Assembly (NCBI GenBank): GCA_029255685.2
Contig: CM055320.2
Coordinates: forward strand, 43,063,910-43,127,909
Direction of reading: 5' to 3'
From: Silene conica
Taxonomy: Eukaryota > Streptophyta > Magnoliopsida > Caryophyllales > Caryophyllaceae
DNA: 64,000 nt
This document shows, one piece after another, positions 9,626 through 23,000 of the stretch. The notes under the pieces are model-generated. The model was not told where the DNA came from and did no database searches. It saw only the letters and a list, made by a program, of their open reading frames with translations. How positions within the stretch are numbered: position 1 is the first letter of the stretch; every line of letters starts with the position of its first letter. Both the position numbers and the translations under genes were made by a program.

Positions 9626-12067
9626 TGTAACACCCCCATTTACCTAGGAGCCTGAACTAGGACTTCCAGGGTAAATAAGACTGCTACCATCCTGGTTAGA
9701 CCAGGGTAGTAGATAATCATAGTGAAAGATAAACAATACTTTAGATATAAATTTATTAACTGAAAGCTAAAACTAGCCAAGTCTATGAAAAAGTCCAAAG
9801 TCCATACAACTTATATCAACCACAACTATTACATGTGAAACTAAGTGATCTAGAACTAGGTCGGTCCATGCCAAGTCTCTCATTCCATGCCCAGCTCCTA
9901 ATCCTGTTGTCTCTGACCTGAAAGACCTACTCCCCATTCCGGATCATTGTAGGTGAATACGAATACACTGTCAACCTCGCGGTTGAGTAGGATAAAACAG
10001 TAATAAATAATGCAACAAAATAATAATATGCAAATGCTTATGTCATGCTCGAGCTCAATCACAATCTCAATCTCAAACCCGAAACACCCAGCCATACTGA
10101 ACCTCCCGGCAGACTATAATCGGTCGTCGTCGAACACCAGCTCAAATGCTGATAAGACACCAGGCCTGGTCTGCATAACCACCCTGGGCTTTATATCAGA
10201 TTAACATCTGATCCACAACTATCTCAATATCCAATGCAAATGCATGCTTATGAATGCAATACCAATAAACTATTAATATGATATCATGCTCATACAATTC
10301 ATGCTTGCATCCACACATATAAAACAACATACATTCATAACCGGTCATAAAATATGGTGCCAGTGTATCCTACCTGGAATAGCAAATCTGGACAAGAAAA
10401 TCACCATCACCTCAAACTTTGTTCCTATAAAATTACTTAATATCAACTTCTATCCAAACAAACAATTACCACTACTACATACTTGATCATGTCCCTAATA
10501 AGCTTACTTGAAACACATGGTGAAAATATCCAGATCAAGGCATGCTCATACATACGATTACCACTTACAAAATTTAACTTGTCATTTTTAGAATTATTAT
10601 TATTAGACTTACTATAAATAGCATAACTCAACCAAACAATCATTATATCCCAACAATAAAGATAATTATTATTAACCATAATAAAACCTTACTATAGTAG
10701 CCATTCCAACAAATACGAACACATGATTAATACCATTTATAGTACAATTAACATATCATTTACCAGCTCTTTAACATTAATAATAGTAATACAAATAATA
10801 ATAACAATAATACCCATATTACTTAATATACCATATGTATACAATATAATCTTGCCAAAGTTAACAAATATACTAATCATCTAATGTTAATAAAATATAC
10901 ATACTAATTTTAGACCCTTAACAACGTAAACACATAAGCCAAACCCAGAAATCCCCTTCGTAAAACGCAGCAGCAGCAGACCCTCTGACTTCACGTTTTC
11001 TCGCCTGCCACGGTGTCAAAACCCGCTGGTGACACCAACTACGACTACCACCTTCACCCCTGGCACCATCAGACTCGCCACTGAGTCATGGTGGTTCTAG
11101 TAGTGAGGGTAACAGTCGCAGCCACCAAGTCTAACGCCCGTACCCGCTGAAACAAAACCCAGAACAACACGACAGCAAGACTGACCTATGCACCGTGACC
11201 ACCCTTATTCACCACCGTGAGACACCACGACCAGCCACTACCACCACCCATCGACTCCCTATATTACGACCATGCTACCAACACCAAAACCCAGAACGCA
11301 AATCAACAGTAAAGGGATCAAATACATATATAAATAAGACCCATTCGCATACTCTGTTTTTGACGAAACCAATGAAAGAAAGACCAACCCAGAGTGAACG
11401 ATACCCAGAAACGAAACCCCCTAAACCAAGATCTTAATTATAAAAGACGTCCCGATGATAGTTGAAGCATATAATATACATAGTACAGATTATAAAAATA
11501 CCAATACACGAGACAATAAGCGTGTGATGCAAATACAAACAAGATCAGAACTTAAGGCAAAAACACGAAAACAGGAATTTAACGAAACAGGTGTTTGTAT
11601 ATACCTGTTTGCCCTTGCCAAAGATCACACTACAACCCTATAACCACCGTGATAAACGCTCCCTTGCAGTCCCAGTAATGGCGGCAGATGATGGTGAGTG
11701 CGTGTGTGTATAGATTAGGTCAGAAAAGGTCTTATTATTGTGTTATAAGTAGGACGGCTGAACAGAGAGTTCAAAATTTCTGTTTTTCAAACTAAGGAAA
11801 CGTGTATGGGTTAGGGTTTTGCACGCAGCCCTAGGCCCATTAACGTGGCCATCCGTGTATGGGTCAAGCCCCTCACGCACTTCAAGACTCACTTAACATA
11901 TTCTAAGTACGGTTTTCTTAAACGTTCGCATTCACGACTCAAAAATACAACATATAAGGCACCTTGTTCAAACCACTAATCTTTATTTATAAACCCGTAT
12001 TATAAACCCGTCGACCTACAAATTACATTAAATGTTACTTGAACGGGATAAAATACGGAGTATTACA
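9626..12067 (-). repeat. 3' LTR of chromovirus B (2442 bp)
   Basis: Bounded by tgtaacaccc (9626) and tattaca (12067) in plus orientation, TGTAATAC...GGTGTTACA on the minus strand, and next to a purine-rich tract. Length matches the 2.4-kb LTR of element G. I see no gene in it. Confidence 0.8.
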
Positions 12068-12245
12068 GTCTTCCCCCCTTAAAATGAACTTCGTTCATTG
12101 TCCCATGATTAACAAGACTAAACAAAAGCATGCAACGAACACAGAAAGCGATACCATATAACGTTTAAAACTAATAAAAGTAGGTTAAACGTGAATTGTC
12201 ATATTCTGCCCTCCTAAAAAGAAGGTTACATCCTCGTAACATACC
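12068..12245 (-). other. 3' noncoding and polypurine tract of chromovirus B
   Basis: Minus-strand tttaaggggggaagac lies directly before the LTR start and is a typical polypurine tract. The remaining ~160 bp after the pol stop is noncoding. Confidence 0.7.
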
Positions 12246-15200
12246 TTATATGAACAGCTCTGGATATTTGTCCTTCATCGAGATTTCAGTCTCCCAGGTA
12301 GCCTCCTCGACATTGTGATTGGTCCATAATACCTTGACTAGCGCTGTCTCTCCATTCCTGGTTTTCCTCACCTTCCTGTCAAGGATCTCCTTGGGTCTCT
12401 CCTCATAGGTCAACTGTTCATCGACCTCAATGACCTCATGATCAAGGATATGCGAAAGATCACTGATATATCTTCTCAGCTGAGATACATGAAACACACT
12501 ATGCGCTCTGGCTAAAGCTGGAGGTAGAGCCAATCGATAAGCTACCTCTCCAACTCTCTCCAGGATCTCGAATGGCCCAATAAACTTCTGGCTCAACTTG
12601 CCCTTCTTGCCAAACCGCATCACTCCTCTCATAGGTGACACCTTCAGTAACACTTTCTCTCCTGCCTCAAATGTGATGTCACTTCTCCTAAAGTCGGCAT
12701 AACTCTTCTGTCTATCTTGGGCAGCTCTCATCTTTTGACGAATCACCTGTACTTGTGCTATCATCTCCTGAATCATCTCAGGTCCCAAGTTCACTGTATC
12801 AGCTCGATCATCCCAGCAGACTGGACTCCTACACTTCCTCCCATACAATGCCTCGAAAGAAGCCATCCCGATGCTAGCATGATAGCTGTTATTATAAGAA
12901 AATTCTATCAAATCAAGTCTGTCCTCCCAAGATCCTCCAAACTCTAGTACACAAGCCCGCAACATATCCTCCAGTGTCTAGATAGTCCTCTCAGTCTGAC
13001 CATCAGTTGCTGGATGGAATGCAGTACTCATCTTCAAAGTAGTTCCAATCAATGTCTGTAACTCTTGCCAGAACTTAGAGATGAACCTGGAATCACGATC
13101 AGAAAAAATGTCCTTAGGGACACCCTAAAGTCTCACCACATGCTTAACGTAAGCCTTGGCCAACTCAGCCTTACTCCAAGTCTCCTTCATTGGTATGAAA
13201 TGGGCCGACTTAGTCAACCTGTCAACTATCACCCTAATCATGTCATTCCCTCTGGAAGTCCTAGGCAAGCGCACGATGAAATTCATTGATATGCTTTCCC
13301 ACTTCCACTCAGGTACATCAAGTGGTTGTAACTTCCCTGGCCGACCTCTTATGTTCTCTTTTCACTCTCTGACATACTAAACATCGAGAGACAAACTCAG
13401 CCACCTCTTGCTTCATTTTTGGCCACCAGAATGCTTTCTTCAGGTCTTTGTACAGCTTATCCCCTCCAAGATGAACGGAATAAGGTGTAGAATGAGCTTC
13501 GAACATAATCTTTTTCTTCAATTCTTCATCATCAGGTACACACCATCTCCCATCAAATCTCAAACTATCATCACTGTAAATCTCGAACTTAGAATATGGT
13601 TCGGTATCACTAGCTTTGTTCACTGCCTCACGCCACTTCTGAATTCTTGGATCACTCTTCTGGCGCTCTCGGATCTCGGAATATAACTCCAGCTCGATCG
13701 TCAAGTCCCCCAAGGTCTCACCCTTCCTGATCACCGCGATTCCCATCTGACCCAACTCGCGATACATACTCAATCTGGACATAGCTGTGCATAGAGCGTG
13801 AACGGACTTCCTACTCAATACATCAGCCACAACATTAACCTTCCCTTCCTTGTATAGAATCTCCATGTCATAATCTCCAATATGCTCGATCCATCTCCTC
13901 TGGCGCATGTTTAGTTCCCTCTGAGTATAGATGTACTTCAGGCTCTTATGATCAGAATACACTTTGAATGTAGCTCCATAAAGATAATGTCGCCACAGCT
14001 TAAGTGCAAAAACTACCGCTCCCAGCTCCAGATCATGCGTCGGGTAATTCTCCTCATAAGGCTTCAGCTGCCTAGAAGCATAAGCGATTACTCTCCCGTT
14101 CTGTATCAGCACACATCCCAGTCCCTTCTTAGAAGCATCAGTGTACACCTCGAAATTCTCACTTCCCTCTGGCAAAGCAAGGATAGGAGTTGTGGTGAGA
14201 CGCTCCTTCAGGTCTAGAAATGCCTTCTCACAGCTCTCATCCCAGACGAATCTGTTCTCTTTCCGCATCAACGAAGTCATCGGTTTGGCTATCTTTGAAA
14301 AGTCTTTCACGAACCTCCTGTAATAACCAGCCAAACCCAAGAAACTACGATTGTCGGCCACATTCCTTGGTCGTTCCCATTTCGAAACGGCTTCAATCTT
14401 GCTAGGGTCAACATACACACCCTTCTTAGACACCACATGGCCCAGAAAAGCAACTTTCTCGAGCCAAAATTCGCACTTACTCAACTTGGCATACAATTGA
14501 TGATCCCTAAAAGTCTGTAACACCAAGCTCAAATGTTTAGCATGCTCTTCTCTATTCTTCGAATACACCAAGATGTCATCGATAAACACCACTACAAACT
14601 GGTCTAGATAAGGACTAAACACTCTGTTCATCTAATCCATGAAAACAGCAGGTGCATTAGTGAAACCAAATGGCATCACTACGAATTCATAATGCCCATA
14701 GCTCGATCTGAGCGCAGTCTTGTGAATATCTACATCTTTGATTCTCAGCTGATGATACCGTGACATCAAATCGATCTTGGAAAACACACCAGCCCCACTC
14801 AACTGGTCAAAAAGATCATCGATGCGAGGCAAAGGATACCGATTCTTGATTGTCACATTGTTAAGCTCCCGATAATCCACGCACAGCCTCATGGTTCCGT
14901 CCTTCTTCTTTACGAACAATACTGGTGCTCCCCAAGGTGACACACTTGGTCTTACGTATCCCTTGCTTGCTAGCTCATCCAGCTGCTTCCTCAGCTCCTC
15001 CAATTCCTTAGGTCCCATGCGATAAGGTGCTTTAGAAATTGGCTCAGCCCCAGGTTTCAGATCAATGCCAAAATCTAAGTCCCTCTTTGGCGGTAACCCA
15101 GGAATTTCTTCTCGAAACACGTCTTCAAAATCTCTTACAACATCGATCTCACTTGTTTGGGGTCTCTCTGTAGTCGAATCCCTCACATGACACAACAGCA

Positions 15201-15583
15201 TCTCATCACCCCTCTTCCGGCAGGTCTTAAGCGCATTGATAGTTATCAGCTTCAGTTTAGGCTTTATAGAATATCCCTTGTAGGATACCCTCACTCCCTT
15301 GGGTCCCCTCAAAGTGATCTTCCCTTGGTAGCAATCAATGTAGGCCTTATACTTTTTCAGCCAATCCACACCCAGTATCACCTCAAAGCCACCCAAAGGA
15401 AACTCTATCAAGTTCGACTCAAAACTCACATCTACTACTTGGATCATTACATTGGTGTAAACTCTATTATAAGCTATGGACTCCCCAGATGGTATGGTTA
15501 CACAATCAGCTATACTACTATATATATCGAGTCCTATAGCCCTAGCATGCTCCGCATATATGAAAGAATGCGATACCACTCCC
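12246..15583 (-). pseudogene. Chromovirus B pol: protease end, RT, RNase H, integrase, chromodomain
   Basis: Domain order: protease from SHSFIYAEH; reverse transcriptase with [14 protein letters not shown] and FIDDILVYS motifs; RNase H ([11 protein letters not shown]); integrase with an H-H-C-C zinc region (CLVCQRVK) and SDRDSRF; and a chromodomain-like tail (VKVLWTNHNVEEATWE). Damage: in-frame TAG codons at 14634-14632 (before MNRVF), 13127-13125 and 12980-12978, plus a one-base frameshift near 13.32-13.36 kb, just after the integrase zinc region. At the 12980 stop the intact relative G has Gln, so CAG to TAG explains it. It cannot make an active enzyme. Confidence 0.88.
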
Positions 15584-15602
15584 CATTTACCTAGGAGCCT
15601 GA
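15584..15602 (-). repeat. Stub of chromovirus B 5' LTR
   Basis: catttacctaggagcctga matches the start of the B LTR at 9636-9655 and is joined directly to protease sequence. It ends in cctga, the likely target site of element E. The LTR remainder should lie beyond the far end of E, outside the window. Confidence 0.65.
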
Positions 15603-16371
15603 TGATGCGTGCTTATTTTATGATGTTTTACATCTATTTTCACACGCATTTTAGTGCTCATTTACGATGTTTTAGCATTTATTTCCCAACAATCGTCTAC
15701 TTTCGTATTTTTATGCTCTTTTACAGATTTATGCGGAAAAGGGACGATTTTATACCAAATTTATGTCCTCGGGATTTTTCATGACTAAGGACAAGAAGGA
15801 ACGAAGCCTAGCGCACATTTCAAGGCCTGAAGATAGCTTTAACAAGCAAAGAATCGATCCACGATGTTGCAGCCTGTTTAAAATGGCTATATCTAGAGTT
15901 CTAGAGCTGATAATGGAGTGATTCCAGTTGTAGGTGAAAGCTTATCCTCTTAGCTTTCCAACGCCGCAAGAATCGCTTGATTACGATGAGTAACGAAGAA
16001 ATGGCGGCTGTTTTAAGATCGACGCGCGCTGCAGTCCCGACATCAGGTCGACCGACCCATAAAGTAGGTCGACCGACCTCTGAGCAGAACCAGAAGTTTC
16101 CGCAAAGCCCATTAAAGTGTTTAGGTCATTAGGAAACTCTTTAATTCCGCCTATTTAAGCTAAATTACGGGATTAGGGTTATTCATTAAATCATATATCA
16201 AGTTTTCTACCTAGTTTTCTATCATAGAATTACAATTTAGTTTTAGCTTTAATCTTTCAATTATCATAAAACACTTTTCTTTAGTTTTATTCATTGTTCA
16301 TCAATCTTTCAACAGTAATCAATAAAGCTTATTCTTTTCTGCCTCAATCCTTATTTCCGGTAATTCCTTTC
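15603..16371 (+). repeat. Element E 5' LTR, segment 1
   Basis: First ~770 bp of the LTR, up to the poly(T) of LINE F. It includes a TATA-like ctatttaag near 16150 followed by a T-rich transcribed-looking region, and the first TCGACCGA pair (16045-16079). No gene seen. Confidence 0.8.
16045..16079. repeat. TCGACCGA pair 1 in element E LTR (21-bp spacing)
   Basis: aggtcgaccgacc starts at 16045 and again at 16066. Spacer cataaagt, 8 bp. Noncoding LTR context. Confidence 0.85.
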
Positions 16372-16461
16372 TTTTTTTTTTTTTTGGTGAAATGTGATTT
16401 GTAATATATATCATGAACAAACTTTACAAGGAGGTAAGGGGATCAAGCCCCCTTACAAGCA

Positions 16462-18739
16462 TTACATCTTAGAGAGACATCTTTGAAACCAAGCAATACA
16501 ATTTTGATCATCTAGCTTATCTAACTTCTTAGCTATTCTTCCTCTTACCTCACGCTGGATGTTGGCTATCACCACTTCTGGCCTAAGGATGCAATCCAAA
16601 AATCGTGCTCCATTTCTCTGTTGCCAAATATGGTATTGTAGAGCATTATACACAGCCATCTTTACCTTCCAAAACGGAGAAGATTTGTTGCGAGGACTGA
16701 GATCAGCAGGGGCTGGAACCTTCCTTCCAAACCAGAGAATCAGGTAAGCTTTCACCATATTTGTATAAACACATTCTTCAAAAATATGCTCGATAGTTTC
16801 TGGTTTGTCCTGACATAGTAAACATAGGTCATCTGAACATATGCCCAGTCCAAAAAGTTTGCTTCTTGTATTCATGCCTCCCTGTAATCGTAGCCAAGTC
16901 ACAAGGGAATGCTTTGGTACATTCCAACTGTTCCAGACAGCAGCAGCCCAGTTCTGAGTAAAGCCCTGGGTATTGAGCCAAAGGTAGCCATTTTTGACAG
17001 AATAGCCAGTAGGATGAGGAGTCCAGACATTATCAGTGAAGCCATGTTTCAGAGCCTCCTTCACCTTACAAATACTTTTCCACACCCAAGGAGAGTCAGG
17101 GGGAGGAGAGTAATCATGCCACTGTTGTTGCTTAAGATAGATATCATGAACCCACTTTATCCACAGTCTATCAGTACTGGAATATATCCAGTTAACCAGC
17201 TTACCAACTGTTGCTTTGTTCCAAATTTCTGCATTTTTTATCCCAAGGCCACCCATCTCCTTAGCAGTAGTTACTTTGTCCCAGGCCACCAAAGGGACCC
17301 TATGAAACTCTGATGAGCCATCCCATAGGAAATTTCTACAAATAGCAGATATTCTATTGATCACACTCTTTGGAAAGATAAAGAGTTGAGCCCAGTAGTT
17401 GTGTAGGGTATTCAGAACTGCATTAATCAAGGTAAGCCTGCCAGCATAAGATAACTTCTTAGCCCCTAAGCTCCTGATCCGAGCTACCATTTTTTCAGTG
17501 ATAGTGGTACAGTCTTTCTTAGATAGTTTCCATGGCTGGATAGGGACTCCCAAGTACCTGAAGGGGAAAGAGCCTTCCCTGAACCCAGTTACCTGCTTAA
17601 TACCAGCTTTTAGATCTTCAGCCATCCCACTAAAGAATATCTCAGATTTAGAGCTGTTCATGCTTAGTCCAGTAGCCTTTAAAACGGAAGCAAAGGCCCT
17701 CATGAGGAGCCAAATGGATGCTGGCTTGCCCTTACAGAACATAAGGAGGTCATGTGCAAACATAATGTGAGTGAGCTTCATATTTTTGCAGAGGGGGTGA
17801 TATTGGAAAGGCCATCTTTCAGTGGCATACTTGATCATTCTAGAGAGGTACTCCATACATAGAGTAAAGAGAAGGGGAGAGATGGGATCTCCTTGCCTTA
17901 GACCTCTTTGCCCTTGAAAATAGCCAAAATTAGTCCCATTCAAGCAAATGGTGAAAGAAGCAGTTCTAACACATTGCATAACAAGATTAGTGAAATGAGT
18001 TGGGAATTTCAAGCTGGTCAGGATCTGTTCAACAAAGCTCCACTCCACAGTGTCATAGGCCTTCTGGAGGTCTATTTTGAAAAGACATCTAGGGGAGACT
18101 GCTTTCCTGGCATACATGTGGATGATATCCTGGCAAATAAGGACATTGTCCAGGATAGATCTCCCTTTAATGAAGGCTCCCTGGTTTTCCTGTATAAGGT
18201 CAGGAAGAACAGAAGCCAGCCTGTTACAAAGCAACTTAGAGATCACTTTATAAACCATATTGCAGCAAGCAATAGGTCTGAAGTGGGTCACTGAAGTTGG
18301 TCTCTCAATCTTGGGAATCAAGGTAATATTAGTGGCATTGATTTGATGTAGCATCTGGCCACTAGAGAAGAAGTCCAGCACTGCATTGCAGAAGTCACCC
18401 CCCACTATGTTCCATGCATCCTTATAGAATCCACTGGTGAATCCATCAGGACCTGGTGCCTTGTCATTAGGTATAGCAAAAACTATCTCTTTTATTTCCT
18501 GCTTGCTTACTGTGGAGTTAAGAATAACCACATGATCATCATTACAAACCCTCCCTGTCTGGACCACTGCCATCTGCACTGGTTCAGTGTTGTTGTGGGT
18601 ACCCAGCAGGTCTGTATAGAAGCCCAGGAATGCATGTTGAATGCTTGGAGTATCTGAACACATAGTACCATGTTTGTCCTCTATTTGAATAACCCTGTTT
18701 CTCAGGCTCCTTGATTTAATGGATTTGTGAAATAGGGCA
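16462..18739 (-). pseudogene. LINE F ORF2, C-terminal part: reverse transcriptase and Cys-rich tail
   Basis: Covers the RT of a non-LTR retrotransposon: FRPIACCNMVYKVISK, NQGAFIKGRSI, FKIDLQKAYDTV, GLRQGDPISPLLF, then the catalytic box and a zf-RVT-like tail (LCLLCQDKPETIEHIFEEC). The catalytic F/Y-A-D-D box is FAHD here: codon 17754-17752 reads His where the first catalytic Asp belongs, explained by one base change. That should abolish polymerase activity. The frame is otherwise open to the stop at 16462. The upstream residues (SNTALFH...) continue in frame on the other side of the nested insertions. Confidence 0.92.
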
Positions 18740-18744
18740 GTATT

Positions 18745-20039
18745 TGTTGGAAACTAGGTTCCATATTTTATACTCAAAACTAATGTGAGTTTTGTTTCTT
18801 TAAGTTTAGTCATAAAAACTTAAATAGATCTTATGCATGCAAGATGATATCATAAGATGAGATAGTCCTTACATTGGTTTTAGAAGGTTTATACTCAATA
18901 ATCACCTATTATTTGAGTCTTCAAACCGAAATACCCTTACAACGATCTAAGAAAAATCGTCTCCAAAAGATGCGTATCAAGGACCCGATCTCAAACTAAT
19001 ACTAATTTTGTTACTAGAAAATTAGTACAAGTATACTAGAAATAATAATAATATTACTCTATAATATTATTAATATGGAAATAATATACTTATCTTAGAA
19101 AACTATTTTACTAAGAGGAGATGAGAATGATAGTTGTAGTATTATTGTGTTAGTAGAGAAAATAATGAAGCATTCATCAACTAACAAAAACTACTAACTT
19201 GTGAGGTGTGTATGTATGGTATAAATAGAGCAAACATGCTCTCATACACTCAAGATGGCCGGCCATCACAAGCCTTTTCCAAGGCCAATGCATGCCTTAC
19301 TATTTCTTACATAAAGCATGTAAGATGCCTTACATTCCTTTTGTGTAAGATGCACACAATCAAGCTTGTACACTCAAGCACACAACCCTCACACATGCTT
19401 AATACTACACGGCTGAAATGAGGTCTAAAATGGACCCATTTTATCTTTGTCAATTGTGTTAATTTGTAACATGTCACACATGTCCCATGACACATGACCC
19501 AATTTGTTATTTATGCAATTTTAACTATTTAAAATTCATAATTTACAAATTTATTACATTTAAATAATTATTCCAATATTTCGAAATTATTATTGTACAA
19601 AAATGTAATGTCATAATTTAATTACAACTCTTTGTAATTTTATGATCAACCGTGTTCATTCTCAATTTAATCGTTTCCTAAACGAATAAATAAAAACCGA
19701 GTAATAAAACAATTTTATTACTTTGACTTATTATTATAATCTCATTATAAAAATATTCGTCATATAAAATTATTTCCAAAATTTCCAGTTATTAATTAAT
19801 TTGTATCCAATACAATATTAATCAATTATTCCATTGAGACGGAATTCCCTAAAGATATGACCTTAAGGGATCAACTGATCACCACCATCATATGACGATA
19901 ATGTCAAACTCTAGACAGCCAATCATTATCGATAAATGTTGATCAGTTGACTTTAAAAGAGTAACACTCCCAGTTGTGTTTCATTCAAATGAGTTTTAAT
20001 TACGTCAACACACTATTGTCGAGGACACTTCCTCCAACA
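18745..20039 (-). repeat. 3' LTR of copia A
   Basis: 1295 bp, tgttggaaac...cctccaaca in plus orientation. No difference from 26697-27991 was noticed. Contains the two-stem inverted repeat at 19871-19950 and a TATAAATAG on the plus strand near 19220. Confidence 0.95.
19871..19950. other. Two-stem inverted repeat in copia A LTR (3' copy)
   Basis: Outer arms TCAACTGATCA (19871-19881) and TGATCAGTTGA (19940-19950). Inner arms CGATAATG (19896-19903) and CATTATCG (19924-19931). All arms pair perfectly although they differ from those of copia 1 and D. Confidence 0.78.
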
Positions 20040-23000
20040 ATCTCCCACTTGTCCGAGACAAGTGTGTGTCACCAATTCTCTTGCCCTATTACTATCTCCC
20101 ACTCAATGCATGGCGTCCTCTCAGGTCGTGCCGGCAATTGATTAAAAAATCTAGAGTGGTTTATCTCGATCTGGAGTTTATAACTACTGACCGGAATTAT
20201 CTACCATAGATACCTTCCGAGCGTGGCCACGCATTTCTAGTTATTATTCTCCTCGAGTGGCCTAGAGATATTTCTCAACCCTGACAAGGGGTGGACAATT
20301 CCCAATCGACTTATTCCTTCCGGCTGGCCACAGCCCATCATAACCCAAAGTATGTCCTTATAAACCCCAGTTACGAAGGTGTTAGGACATAAATCAAAGT
20401 TAATCTGAAAACTATGCCACCTCAGAGAACAGTCATTAGTCCAAGAACTGACTCATGTGAAACACGATAGATGCTCCCGCCACGACCAGGCAGTCTTTTA
20501 ATAAGAGTACGCCAGAGCTCTATCAGCGGTCATTAGCCCGGCAAATGTGTCTTAACATGTCTATGCCTAGGTGATCGATTAGTCATCCCGTATGACTCTA
20601 TGGCAATTGAACTCGCCATCAATCGCATCACACATCCGGTTGCATTGAGATGTCACCTCACTTAAGCAACTAGGGGCGAGGTCATGATAATTCAATTCAC
20701 TTTAATGGGGTTCAATATGGTCTTACCATCCCATTTGAATTTTACTTGACCTTTCGTGAGTTATAAATAACTCAAACAATTAGTGGATTATACCATCCAA
20801 GTGGTCAACCTTTGAACACCATTTAATTTACAATCAGCTTTAGGGTCTCTCGTTTACATCCCTTAAACTTGTAATTATCTCCATTTTGAGTAAACTAGGT
20901 TTACCACGATTTGTGCGATCGTTCATTTTGCGGATCATATCCATACATTGATCTTTCCTCTGAAAGAGACAAGTCATTCTCATGACTAGCGAATAAGATT
21001 ATGCGCATTGTGTAACTCCCAGCCACAGCAATGCCTTTACATAATTTGTGAACGTACACATTTTGTAGAATCTTGTGATGACCATGTAGTTAAAATACAA
21101 GTCATTGAGATGCATAGTCAATGAGTGTAAGCCAAAGATTATCACAAATCTTTGCTTGATTTCTTGGAACTTGAGTCGTTGCAAACCTTTTACCATACGA
21201 CTAAGTTATCTTCCAAAATCTTGAATTTGTCTTTCATCTTCATTGGAGAATACTTTGACAATTTACCAAGGTTTAATCATTGGTTTAACACCTGCTCCAA
21301 GGGGTTGTCCTGCAAGCGGTGCGCATCCACTTTACACGATTATACTAATGGCGGAAACATTAGTGATTTAAACGTGCAAACAATAGTACTTAAGGTTCGA
21401 TAAATTTCCATGATCTCATCATGGTTATACTATCTTCATCTCCATGAACAACCTTAATACTAACAACAAGATGTCTCTTATAATCTCAACTAAACATCTC
21501 ATGTTTAATTATATTTAATTCATATCAATATGTCATCTAGAACCAAAAACTCGTGTACCTTTCATGAGTATCAATGCTTCATTCCAAACGAGCAATGAGT
21601 TGTTTTAGATAACGTTTACTCCCACTAAACTCTTGTTCTTGCCTGATTCTGAAGATCCTGAAGTCATACCCATGACTTAATAGCTTCAAATCCTGGAGCG
21701 AGAACTCCCACTGAACTTTACATTTAACCGTAAATCATAAAGCTCCCACTCAATTCAATGTTCCTTAACATTTAATGAATTGAAATGGTTGGGACTTCAA
21801 CCATATGTGCTAATAGTCACATCCTTTTCAAATACCCTTTTGAAAAAATGGTTATTGAGTTTACTGAATTCATTCTCAATGAATTGCCTTACTACTTTCA
21901 ACAAAGTTACCCTTAACTTTGTAGATTGTTGGCATCCACGTGTCAACCCATGCTTCTCTCAATAAATCTCATTTATTAGCATGTATATCTTATAAATGCA
22001 GACATCCATATGTCAACTTATGCTTCTCTCAACAAATCTCATTCATCAGCATGTATATCTTATAATTTTCATGGTTCTTTGCATTGGCATATTTAGATCA
22101 CCATCTAAATCCAAGAACCCTTTCTTGAGCCTTTGCAAAATCTTTTGAATAATTTTCTTCGAGTGTCCTCCCGTAGTTTCTATAAGAGTCTTTTCTTATG
22201 GTATACAATTTCTGTGTGTAGGAACTTTCAGTTCCCCACATTTATCTTATCTTGTACTGTACGAGGACTATATCATGGATCTTATCCATGTATAGAATTT
22301 TTCCTTACAAACTTCAAGAATTTATCTTTGAAGTATCCTCCAGGGCCGGGGCCGTTGGTATATAAGGCGTAGATTTTTACCAAACCGTAGATCTTATCCA
22401 CAACCTTTGGGTTTATCCATAACTTTTGGGATGATAAGGCATAGAATCTTATCCACAGCCTAATCTACCTTTTACAACCATAAGGTGTAGATTTTCTCAA
22501 ATCGTAGATCCCAGATTTTCTTAAATCGTAGATCCCATCCACAACTTAATCTTCCTTCTTATCATTCACATAACCAAAACACAATAAATCCTACTATTCA
22601 TTAATAGATCAAATCCATTGTGCTGGTCAATATCATATGCTATTTGTGGCCTTTCAAATTTCTCCCACTCTATCTTTGTAATAATAATCCCATTTTATCA
22701 CCAAAGATAGCCACTAAGGCCACAAGCAATGACTTTGATGTTGGTTTGTGTATCCTTATGGTTTATTACAGAAATTATTCGATTTAAAGCTTAGATAGTT
22801 TTGGATGGTTGATAACTTTTTCTTTTAATTGAGTTCTAAACTTAATTTGATTTTGATTTGATTTGAATTGGGTATCCTATACCAATTCGGTTTCAATGGT
22901 CATACATTGAAATGTCATAATCAATTCTATTTTATGTTTAAGATTTGCAAGTGTATGTTAAACTAAACATGAACATAATAATAAAACCGATAGTGACTTG

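Larger units (their letters stand above)
9626..15602 (-). mobile_element. Ty3/gypsy chromovirus B (Tekay-like), decayed
   Basis: From high to low coordinates it has a 19-bp stub of the 5' LTR (15584-15602), pol from mid-protease to the chromodomain-like end, a polypurine tract near 12068-12084, and a full 3' LTR (9626-12067). Primer site, gag and the first part of protease are missing: the LTR stub joins pol directly, so there is an internal deletion. Element E interrupts the 5' LTR after gagcctga; the uninterrupted version, gagcctgaactagg, is visible at 9646-9661. Confidence 0.8.

Noticed and set aside
15157..15784. Plus-strand frames over pol of element B and the E LTR start
   Set aside because: Shadows of the minus-strand pol, running across an insertion junction.
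16366..16385. A defined target-site duplication for LINE F
   Set aside because: Left flank cctttc+T and right flank ccctcttttt are both pyrimidine-rich; no unambiguous match.
19206..19421. Small frame present in both copia A LTRs (again at 27158-27373)
   Set aside because: Repeated only because LTRs are repeated; no domain, and antisense to the element.
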